From the NCBI RefSeq assembly GCF_036248275.1, contig NZ_CP109181.1, forward strand, positions 2,294,001-2,358,000: a stretch of DNA of 64,000 bases, written 5' to 3'. Below the pieces are notes generated by a model that ran no database searches, was not told the DNA's origin, and was given only the letters and a program-made list of their open reading frames with translations. Below, in pieces: positions 57,822 to 64,000 of this stretch (its first letter is position 1; every line of letters starts with the position of its first letter). Both the position numbers and the translations under genes were made by a program. This DNA is from Streptomyces sp. NBC_01716. GTDB taxonomy: Bacteria > Actinomycetota > Actinomycetes > Streptomycetales > Streptomycetaceae.

Positions 57822-57828
57822 CTGAATT

Positions 57829-57848
57829 CCTCCTGGGATGTCCAGGAG
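57829..57848 (-). promoter_or_regulatory. Hairpin masking the thiB ribosome binding site
   Basis: CTCCTGG and CCAGGAG (57842-57848 and 57830-57836) form a 7-bp stem with a 5-base loop on the minus strand, and the second arm contains most of the AGGAGG of thiB (57829-57834). It can block initiation, likely as the output of the riboswitch. Confidence 0.68.
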
Positions 57849-57856
57849 AAGACGCG

Positions 57857-57894
57857 GCCCTGCCCCGCACCGGCGGACCGGAGCAGGGCAGGGC
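57857..57894 (-). terminator. Hairpin between TPP riboswitch and thiB ribosome binding site
   Basis: GCCCTGCCC (minus strand, 57894-57886) and GGGCAGGGC (57865-57857) pair exactly over 9 bp. It could be an intrinsic terminator or a switching stem of the expression platform; no T-tract follows. Confidence 0.6.
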
Positions 57895-57911
57895 GCAACA
57901 GCATGAGTGAT

Positions 57912-58020
57912 GACCGAACTTCCTACCCAGAATGACCTGGGCGAGGTTCAGAGGGTCTGCGACCGTGAGGCTCTTCCCGAGCCTCTGCCGCACTCTCAGC
58001 GCTGTGGCGCTCCCCTGTCG
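57912..58020 (-). promoter_or_regulatory. TPP riboswitch (THI element)
   Basis: On the minus strand the conserved pieces occur in order and spacing: ACAGGGGAGC, GCTGAGAG, GACCCTCTGAACCT, then CAGGTCATTCTGGGTAGGAAG. A variable stem (GAGGCTC/GAGCCTC) sits between GCTGAGAG and GACCCT, as in many actinomycete copies. It lies upstream of thiB-thiP-thiQ. An AT-richer stretch just ahead (58021-58040) probably holds the promoter. Confidence 0.95.
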
Positions 58021-58081
58021 GAATATGTAATTCGTTCGAACCTCAGGGTACATGGACCCCAACGGGGCCCCTACGCCGCGC

Positions 58082-59194
58082 TCAGCGCTCCGTCGCCGCC
58101 AGCTGACCGCAGGCCCCGTCGATCTCCTGACCGCGGGTGTCGCGCACCGTTACGGGCACCCCGTGGGAGGCAATGGCTTCGACGAAGGCCTTCTCGTCCT
58201 CGGGGCGCGAGGCCGTCCACTTCGAGCCGGGCGTCGGGTTGAGCGGAATCAGATTGACGTGCACCCGCTTCCCCTTGAGCAGCCGCCCCAGCAGATCGCC
58301 CCGCCACGCCTGGTCGTTGATGTCGCGGATCATGGCGTACTCGATGGAGATGCGGCGGCCCGACTTCTCCGCGTACTCCCAGGCGGCGTCCAGCACCTCC
58401 CGCACCTTCCAACGGGTGTTGACCGGCACGAGGGTGTCGCGCAGTTCGTCGTCGGGCGCGTGCAGCGAGACGGCGAGACGGCACTTGAAGCCCTCGTCGG
58501 CGAACCGCAGCATCGCGGGCACCAGGCCCACCGTCGAGACGGTGATGCCCCGTTGCGAGAGACCGAGACCGTCCGGCTCGGGGTCGGTCAGCCGACGGAT
58601 CGCCCCGACGACGCGGCGGTAGTTGGCGAGTGGTTCGCCCATGCCCATGAAGACGATGTTGGACAGCCGGGCGGGCCCACCGGGGACTTCGCCGTCGCGC
58701 AGCGCGCGCATGCCGTCCACGATCTGGTGCACGATCTCCGCCGTGGACAGGTTGCGGTCGAGCCCCGCCTGCCCCGTGGCGCAGAACGGGCAGTTCATGC
58801 CGCACCCCGCCTGCGAGGAGATGCACATGGTGACCCGGTCCGGGTAACGCATCAGGACGGACTCGACCAGCGTGCCGTCGTGCAGTCGCCACAGCGTCTT
58901 ACGGGTGGTGTCGTCGTCGCAGGAGATGTGCCGGACCACGGACATCAGGTCGGGCAGCAGCTCCGTGGCCAGCTTCTCACGCGCGGCGGCCGGGATGTCC
59001 GTCCACTCGGCGGGGTCGTGCGCGAACCGCGCGAAGTAGTGCTGCGACAGCTGCTTGGCACGGAACGCCTTCTCGCCGAGCGCCGCGACGGCCTCACGGC
59101 GCTCTTCCGGCGTGAGGTCGGCGAGATGCCTCGGCGGCTTCTTGGCGCCACGGGGCGCGACGAACGTGAGCTCTCCGGGGTTGGGCGGTGCCAT
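58082..59194 (-). CDS. rlmN: Dual-specificity 23S rRNA/tRNA adenine-C2 methyltransferase RlmN
   Basis: A radical-SAM enzyme that methylates C2 of A2503 in 23S rRNA and A37 in some tRNAs. The 370-residue protein starts [20 protein letters not shown] at ATG 59194, GAGGAG ten bases ahead. The 4Fe-4S motif is CGMNCPFC (in [16 protein letters not shown]), followed by [13 protein letters not shown] and [10 protein letters not shown]. Catalytic Cys residues near the C-terminus include that in IDGACGQL. It is separated from cdsA by a strong hairpin. Confidence 0.96.
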   Translation of the reverse strand: MAPPNPGELTFVAPRGAKKPPRHLADLTPEERREAVAALGEKAFRAKQLSQHYFARFAHDPAEWTDIPAAAREKLATELLPDLMSVVRHISCDDDTTRKTLWRLHDGTLVESVLMRYPDRVTMCISSQAGCGMNCPFCATGQAGLDRNLSTAEIVHQIVDGMRALRDGEVPGGPARLSNIVFMGMGEPLANYRRVVGAIRRLTDPEPDGLGLSQRGITVSTVGLVPAMLRFADEGFKCRLAVSLHAPDDELRDTLVPVNTRWKVREVLDAAWEYAEKSGRRISIEYAMIRDINDQAWRGDLLGRLLKGKRVHVNLIPLNPTPGSKWTASRPEDEKAFVEAIASHGVPVTVRDTRGQEIDGACGQLAATER

Positions 59195-59312
59195 GAGCTG
59201 TTTTCTCCTCGGTACGACGAGGCCGGTGTTCCCCGCCGGCTGCGGGAGGGACATGGGCACACTGCCGGTGCCAGGAGACCTCATGTGACGGGCTCCGCGA
59301 CCGCGGAGCGCA

Positions 59313-59345
59313 GTAAGGCCCGCCGTCCAGGACGGCGGGCCTTAC
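59313..59345 (-). terminator. Perfect 15-bp hairpin between cdsA and rlmN
   Basis: Arms GTAAGGCCCGCCGTC (59313-59327) and GACGGCGGGCCTTAC (59331-59345) are exact inverted repeats with a three-base spacer, 25 bases past the cdsA stop. A strong terminator candidate for the pyrH-frr-cdsA transcript. Confidence 0.8.
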
Positions 59346-59369
59346 CAGGGTAACCGGTACGGATAGGGC

Positions 59370-60440
59370 TCAGCCCGAGCCGACGAAGACCACCAGCAGC
59401 AGCCACACCACCGGGGCCGTAGGCAGAAGCGAGTCGAGGCGGTCCATGATGCCGCCGTGACCGGGCAGCAGCGTGCCCATGTCCTTGATCCCGAGGTCCC
59501 GCTTGATCATCGACTCACCCAGGTCCCCGAGCGTGGCACTGGCCGCCACGGCGAGACCGAGCAGCAGCCCCTGCCACCAGGTGCCGTCCTCGATGAGGAA
59601 CTGCATGCACAGAGCGCCGGCCGCCATGGCGAACCCCACGGCGCCCAAAAGGCCTTCACGGGTCTTGCCGGGGCTGATGCGCGGCGCCAGCTTGTGGCTG
59701 CCGAAGCGCCAGCCGATCGCGTAGGCACCGGTGTCACTGACGATGGTCAGAACCAGGAACGTGAGCACACGCTGCGCGCCGTCGTCCGCCTTGAGCATCA
59801 TCGCGACGAACGTCGCCAGGAAGGGCACGTAGAACGCCGCGAAAACGCCCGCCGTCACGTCCTTGAGATAGCCCTCCGGCGGCTCCGTCATACGCCAGGC
59901 GAGCACGGCAAGCGCGGTGAGCGCCGTGGCGACCCAGGCGCCTTCCGCGCCCCGTACGTACCCGGCGACCACCATCGCCGCGCCACCAACCGCGAGCGGG
60001 ACAAGGGGCGCCTTGATGCCCTTCTTCTCGTCGAGCCGGGAGGTCAACTCCCAGAGCCCGACGACGACGGCGACCACTATGACGCCGATGAAGACGGCCT
60101 TCACGATGAAGAGGGACGCCACGATCACCGCGCCGAGTCCCACACCGACGCCTATGGCCGCCCGGAGGTCGCGGCCTGCCCGCTTCTTCGGCGGGGGTGG
60201 CGGAGGGGCGGACATGGGCTCCTGCGGCGTTTCGTCACGGAACAGGGGGCCGCCCGGCCGAGCAGCCCCCCGGTCGTCATCCTGGAACCCGCCGCTCGCG
60301 GGTACGTCGGGCACGATGGGCATGGGCCGAGTCTGCTGTGCGTCAAGCTCATCGTATGCGGGACCCGCCGGGGCAGCCCCCTGGTCAGGCGGTCCCCAGT
60401 AACCGGCAGTCGGCGGGGCCCCCCAGGAAGAGTCGTTCAT
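59370..60440 (-). CDS. cdsA: Phosphatidate cytidylyltransferase CdsA
   Basis: Makes CDP-diacylglycerol from CTP and phosphatidate in the membrane. The 356-residue protein has a Pro-rich cytoplasmic N-terminus (residues 1-88), about eight membrane segments, and the CDP-DAG synthase signature SMIKRDLGIKDMGTLLPGHGG-I-M-D-R near the end (shown split). The start ATG shares its A with the frr stop. The extended N-terminus is common in Streptomyces. Confidence 0.95.
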   Translation of the reverse strand: MNDSSWGAPPTAGYWGPPDQGAAPAGPAYDELDAQQTRPMPIVPDVPASGGFQDDDRGAARPGGPLFRDETPQEPMSAPPPPPPKKRAGRDLRAAIGVGVGLGAVIVASLFIVKAVFIGVIVVAVVVGLWELTSRLDEKKGIKAPLVPLAVGGAAMVVAGYVRGAEGAWVATALTALAVLAWRMTEPPEGYLKDVTAGVFAAFYVPFLATFVAMMLKADDGAQRVLTFLVLTIVSDTGAYAIGWRFGSHKLAPRISPGKTREGLLGAVGFAMAAGALCMQFLIEDGTWWQGLLLGLAVAASATLGDLGESMIKRDLGIKDMGTLLPGHGGIMDRLDSLLPTAPVVWLLLVVFVGSG

Positions 60441-60997
60441 CAGACCTCGAGCAGCTCGGCTTCCTTGTGCTTGAGCAGCTCGTCAACCTGGGCGACGTAC
60501 TTCGCCGTGGTGTCGTCGAGCTCTTTCTCCGCGCGGCGGCCTTCGTCCTCGCCGACCTCGCCGTCCTTGATCAGCTTGTCGATCGTCTCCTTGGCCTTGC
60601 GGCGTACGGAGCGGATCGAGATCTTCGAGTCCTCCGCCTTGGTCTTGGCGACCTTGATGTACTCCTTGCGGCGGTCCTGCGTGAGCTCGGGGAACACCAC
60701 GCGGATGATGTTTCCGTCGTTGCTCGGGTTCACTCCGAGGTCGGAGTCGCGGATGGCCTGCTCGATGTTGCGCAGCGCGCTCTTGTCGAACGGGGTCACC
60801 ACGGCCATGCGCGGCTCGGGCACCGAGAACGAGGCCAGCTGGTTGATCGGGGTCAGGGCACCGTAGTAGTCCGCCACGATCTTGTTGAACATCGCCGGGT
60901 GCGCACGACCGGTGCGGATCGCGGCGAAGTCCTCCTTGGCGACCAGGACGGCCTTCTCCATCTTCTCCTCTGCTTCGAGGAGGGTCTCTTCGATCAC
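60440..60997 (-). CDS. frr: Ribosome recycling factor
   Basis: RRF splits the post-termination ribosome with EF-G. The 185-residue protein begins [17 protein letters not shown] at GTG 60997, chosen because AGGAG is six bases ahead; an adjoining GTG at 61000 is only three bases away. [32 protein letters not shown], and IRVVFPELT are all typical. It lies 129 bases after pyrH and overlaps cdsA by one base. Confidence 0.97.
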   Translation of the reverse strand: MIEETLLEAEEKMEKAVLVAKEDFAAIRTGRAHPAMFNKIVADYYGALTPINQLASFSVPEPRMAVVTPFDKSALRNIEQAIRDSDLGVNPSNDGNIIRVVFPELTQDRRKEYIKVAKTKAEDSKISIRSVRRKAKETIDKLIKDGEVGEDEGRRAEKELDDTTAKYVAQVDELLKHKEAELLEV

Positions 60998-61126
60998 CAC
61001 TTGCTCCTGCGTGTCTTGAGTGGGCCCGGTGTGCTTACAGGGCCGGCGGAACCTGCGTCGCGTCTTCTTCCTGCACGGTGTCCGACCGGCAGGGCTTTGT
61101 CCATCCCCGTGCGGGGCAGCCGGAGT

Positions 61127-61906
61127 TCAGGCCCGGGTGCCCTGATCGCTCACCAGCGTGCCGATCTTCTCACCCTTGACGGCGCGCGCGATATTGCCCT
61201 CCGTGAGGAGTTCGAAGACAAGGATCGGCAGCGCGTTGTCGCGGCAGAGAGTGACGGCCGTGGCATCGGCGACCTTGAGGTTGCGGGTGATCACCTCGCC
61301 GTACTCCAGCGCGTCGAACTTCACCGCGTCGGGATTGGTCTTGGGGTCGGAGTCGTACACCCCGTCCACACCGTTCTTGCCCATCAGCAGTGCTTCGGCG
61401 TCGATTTCCAGGGCACGCTGGGCGGCGGTGGTGTCGGTGGAGAAGTACGGCATCCCCATGCCGGCGCCGAAGATGACGACGCGGCCCTTCTCCAGGTGCC
61501 GTACGGCGCGCAGCGGGATGTACGGCTCGGCGACCTGCCCCATGGTGATGGCGGTCTGGACGCGGGAGTCGATGCCTTCCTTCTCCAGGAAGTCCTGCAG
61601 GGCAAGGCAGTTCATGACCGTACCGAGCATGCCCATGTAGTCGGAGCGGGCCCGGTCCATGCCGCGCTGCTGGAGTTCGGCGCCGCGGAAGAAGTTGCCT
61701 CCACCGATGACGACGGCGATCTGCGCCCCGTCCCGTACGACGGCGCCGATCTCGCGGGCGATGGCGTGTACGACGTCGGGGTCGACGCCGAGCCCGCCCC
61801 CGCCGGCGAACGCCTCACCGGACAGTTTCAGCATGAAGCGCCCGGCCTTCTTGCCGGGGTCACTGTTGTCGTCGGTGGACTGGGTGGCGTCCGCGCGCTT
61901 GTTCAT
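61127..61906 (-). CDS. pyrH: UMP kinase
   Basis: Phosphorylates UMP to UDP with ATP; hexameric amino-acid-kinase fold. The 259-residue protein starts [16 protein letters not shown] at ATG 61906 with GAGGAG ahead, an N-terminal extension of ~20 residues before the core [45 protein letters not shown] and GTGNPYFSTDT-like [12 protein letters not shown] are in the expected order. A hairpin lies between it and tsf. Confidence 0.96.
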   Translation of the reverse strand: MNKRADATQSTDDNSDPGKKAGRFMLKLSGEAFAGGGGLGVDPDVVHAIAREIGAVVRDGAQIAVVIGGGNFFRGAELQQRGMDRARSDYMGMLGTVMNCLALQDFLEKEGIDSRVQTAITMGQVAEPYIPLRAVRHLEKGRVVIFGAGMGMPYFSTDTTAAQRALEIDAEALLMGKNGVDGVYDSDPKTNPDAVKFDALEYGEVITRNLKVADATAVTLCRDNALPILVFELLTEGNIARAVKGEKIGTLVSDQGTRA

Positions 61907-61933
61907 GGGGATCTCCTCGTGCACATACGAAGA

Positions 61934-61975
61934 AGGCCATTGCCGATGGGTCTGTGTCCCTAGCGGCAATGGCCT
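61934..61975 (-). terminator. 12-bp perfect hairpin between tsf and pyrH
   Basis: Arms AGGCCATTGCCG (61934-61945) and CGGCAATGGCCT (61964-61975) pair exactly, with an inner GGG/CCC pair in the 18-base loop. It ends 27 bases ahead of the pyrH start, so it could act as an attenuator of pyrH as well as a tsf terminator. Confidence 0.7.
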
Positions 61976-62104
61976 CCTCGTCAGATCTGCGGCCGTCCGG
62001 CGCGTGTTCGGCCGGCGGCTGCAGTAGACCCTAGCCGGGTCCACCGTCGATCGCGTACGACTGCGCTGTCCCGGGTGCTCGGCCCCGGGGCGGTGTCCGG
62101 AACG

Positions 62105-62965
62105 TCAGGCGCCGACGCGGATGCGCGCGAAGCGCTTCAGCGTGACACCGGCCTCGTCCAGGACCTTCCTGACGGACTTCTTGTTGTCCTTGGCGAACGG
62201 CTGGTCAAGGAGGGTGACCTCCTTGAAGAAGCCGTTGACGCGACCCTCGACGATCTTGGGCAGCGCGGCCTCGGGCTTGCCCTCCTCGCGGGAGGTGGCC
62301 TCGGCGACGCGGCGCTCGTTCTCGACGACGTCGGCCGGAACCTCCTCACGGGTGAGGTACTTCGGCGCGAACGCCGCGATGTGCTGGGCGACGTCCTTGG
62401 CGACGGCGGCGACCGCCGCGTCGTCGACGCTGCCCTTCTCGAGCTCGACCAGAACGCCGACCTGCGGCGGGAGGTCGGGCATCGTGCGGTGCATGTACGT
62501 GCCGACGTAGCTGCCCTCGCCCTGGAACTGCGCGAAGCGGTCCAGGACAATCTTCTCACCGAGGTTGGCGTTGGCCTCGTCGACGAACGCCTGGACGGTC
62601 TTGCCGGGCTCGATCTCGGAGGCGCGCAGCGCGTCGATGTCGGCGGGGCTGGTCGCGGCCACGTGCGCGGCGAGCGCGCCGGCCGCGGCCTGGAACTTGT
62701 CACCCTTGGCGACGAAGTCCGTCTCGCACTTCAGCTCCAGCAGAACGCCGGAGGTGTTGTCGTCGGAGACGAGGGAGACGACAGCGCCGTTCTCCGCGCT
62801 GCGGCTCTCGCGCTTGGCGACGCCCTTCTGGCCCTTGACGCGAAGTACCTCGACGGCCTTGTCGACATCGCCGTCGGCCTCGACCAAAGCCTTCTTGCAG
62901 TCCATCATGCCGGCGCCGGTGAGCTCGCGGAGCTTCTTGACGTCAGCGGCGGTGTAGTTCGCCAT
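62105..62965 (-). CDS. tsf: Elongation factor Ts
   Basis: Guanine nucleotide exchange factor for EF-Tu. The 286-residue protein starts [27 protein letters not shown], cited in two parts, which is the UBA-like N-domain; [13 protein letters not shown] is the core signature. Length fits the actinobacterial form. It is 85 bases after rpsB, with a very strong hairpin in between. Confidence 0.97.
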   Translation of the reverse strand: MANYTAADVKKLRELTGAGMMDCKKALVEADGDVDKAVEVLRVKGQKGVAKRESRSAENGAVVSLVSDDNTSGVLLELKCETDFVAKGDKFQAAAGALAAHVAATSPADIDALRASEIEPGKTVQAFVDEANANLGEKIVLDRFAQFQGEGSYVGTYMHRTMPDLPPQVGVLVELEKGSVDDAAVAAVAKDVAQHIAAFAPKYLTREEVPADVVENERRVAEATSREEGKPEAALPKIVEGRVNGFFKEVTLLDQPFAKDNKKSVRKVLDEAGVTLKRFARIRVGA

Positions 62966-63004
62966 GTCTGTGAATCTCTCTCGGAAGTCGAAGATCTACG
63001 GGTG

Positions 63005-63032
63005 GACGGCGGGGGCCGTGGCCCCCGCCGTC
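63005..63032 (-). terminator. 13-bp perfect hairpin between rpsB and tsf
   Basis: Arms GACGGCGGGGGCC (63005-63017) and GGCCCCCGCCGTC (63020-63032) with a two-base centre. It lies 18 bases past the rpsB stop. In many bacteria the rpsB-tsf gap attenuates tsf expression, which fits here. Confidence 0.75.
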
Positions 63033-63050
63033 AGCAACCGAACCCTGAGG

Positions 63051-63995
63051 TCAGGCCTTGTCGCCGTCCGCGGCCGGAGCCTCGGCGGCGGGGGCCTCGG
63101 CCGGAGCGGCGGCCTCTTCGGCCTGCTCGGCGTCGGCGACCTTCGCCGTCTCGGCGGAGGTCTGGACGTCGGCAGGCGCCTCGGCGGCGTCCGCGGACTT
63201 CTCGGCGTCGGCCTTCTTGTCGCCTTCGAGGAGGTCCCGCTCCCACTCGGCGAGGGGCTCGCCGGCGGCCTTCTCACCCGGCTTGGAGTCGCCGGTGGCG
63301 GCGCCGGAGCGGGCGATGAGGCCCTCGGCGACGGCGTCGGCGATCACGCGGGTGAGCAGGGTGACGGAGCGGATCGCGTCGTCGTTGCCCGGGATCTTGT
63401 AGTCGACCTCGTCGGGGTCGCAGTTGGTGTCGAGGATCGCGACGACCGGGATGTGGAGCTTGCGCGCCTCACCGACGGCGATGTGCTCCTTCTTGGTGTC
63501 GACGATCCAGACGGCGCTGGGCACCTTCTGCATCTCGCGGATACCACCGAGGGTCTTCTCCAGCTTGGCCTTCTCGCGGGAGAGGACCAGCAGCTCCTTC
63601 TTGGTGAGACCGGAGGCGGCCACGTCGTCGAAGTCGATCTGCTCAAGCTCCTTCAGACGCTGGAGGCGCTTGTAGACGGTGGAGAAGTTGGTGAGCATGC
63701 CGCCCAGCCAGCGCTGGTTGACGTACGGCATGCCAACGCGCGTCGCCTGCTCGGCGATGGCCTCCTGGGCCTGCTTCTTCGTACCCACGAACATGATGGA
63801 ACCGCCGTGGGCGACGGTCTCCTTGACGAACTCGTAGGCGCGGTCGATGTACGACAGCGACTGGAGCAGGTCGATGATGTAGATGCCGTTGCGCTCCGTG
63901 AAGATGAAGCGCTTCATCTTCGGGTTCCAGCGACGGGTCTGGTGACCGAAGTGGACGCCGCTTTCCAGCAGCTCCCGCATCGTGACGACGGCCAT
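63051..63995 (-). CDS. rpsB: 30S ribosomal protein S2
   Basis: S2 binds the small subunit late in assembly. The 314-residue protein begins [20 protein letters not shown] at ATG 63995, and has [31 protein letters not shown] and [20 protein letters not shown]. About 60 C-terminal residues form an Ala/Glu/Asp-rich tail absent from E. coli S2 (241 residues). The gene is complete; its promoter and leader lie beyond the right edge. Confidence 0.97.
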   Translation of the reverse strand: MAVVTMRELLESGVHFGHQTRRWNPKMKRFIFTERNGIYIIDLLQSLSYIDRAYEFVKETVAHGGSIMFVGTKKQAQEAIAEQATRVGMPYVNQRWLGGMLTNFSTVYKRLQRLKELEQIDFDDVAASGLTKKELLVLSREKAKLEKTLGGIREMQKVPSAVWIVDTKKEHIAVGEARKLHIPVVAILDTNCDPDEVDYKIPGNDDAIRSVTLLTRVIADAVAEGLIARSGAATGDSKPGEKAAGEPLAEWERDLLEGDKKADAEKSADAAEAPADVQTSAETAKVADAEQAEEAAAPAEAPAAEAPAADGDKA

Positions 63996-64000
63996 GGCCG

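Overview
The window is chromosomal DNA of a Streptomyces (or very close actinomycete): about 70% G+C, strong G/C bias at third codon positions, many GTG and some TTG starts, ATGA-type overlaps, and a gene order typical of the genus. It carries a core translation/isoprenoid region on each flank, both read leftward, and about 40 kb of catabolic, transport and secreted-enzyme genes between them.

Left flank (1-18.3 kb): ribF (cut by the edge), truB, rbfA, a YlxP-like DUF503 gene, infB, ylxR, nusA and rimP form the classical nusA-infB cluster on the minus strand. It is followed by a plus-strand trio (lipoprotein, DUF4439 ferritin-like protein, kinase-fold protein lacking catalytic residues), then on the minus strand proS, two GNAT acetyltransferases, ispG, an RseP-type M50 protease and dxr. 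Right flank (58-64 kb): rlmN, cdsA, frr, pyrH, tsf and rpsB, all minus strand, with strong hairpins between transcription units.

Middle: a lipoprotein; a secreted GH64 beta-1,3-glucanase with a perfect 20-bp operator-like palindrome at its promoter; a 211-bp exact tandem duplication of the convergent intergenic region, whose second copy is split by an IS982-family element; a large acyl-CoA dehydrogenase; and a GABA group (aldehyde dehydrogenase, PucR-type regulator, gabT) with an orphan membrane ATPase beside it. Next come a PAP2 phosphatase and a GH18 chitinase with a DasR-type site between its -35 and -10.

From 35.9 to 43.2 kb an operon encodes a gamma-aminobutyraldehyde-type dehydrogenase, a polyamine ABC importer (potD, potA, potB, potC) and a PuuB-like amine oxidase. 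At 47-50.5 kb a second such aldehyde dehydrogenase stands divergent from an Lrp/AsnC regulator and an omega-aminotransferase. With gabT and the 24-26 kb dehydrogenase these could take putrescine through gamma-aminobutyraldehyde and GABA to succinate. Between them lie a NADAR N-glycosidase, a DUF4190 membrane protein, an adenosine-deaminase-fold enzyme that is probably the menaquinone-pathway 6-aminodeoxyfutalosine deaminase, and a GDPD-type phosphodiesterase.

At 50.8-58 kb are an ABC pair with an unusually degenerate ATPase, a LOG-family protein, and a thiamine importer operon (thiB-thiP-thiQ) led by a clear TPP riboswitch. I saw no rRNA, tRNA or CRISPR array. The least conventional items are the duplication plus IS, the kinase-fold protein without catalytic residues, the degenerate ABC ATPase, the tandem/inverted repeat block at 35.74 kb and the orphan ATPase at 28-30 kb.
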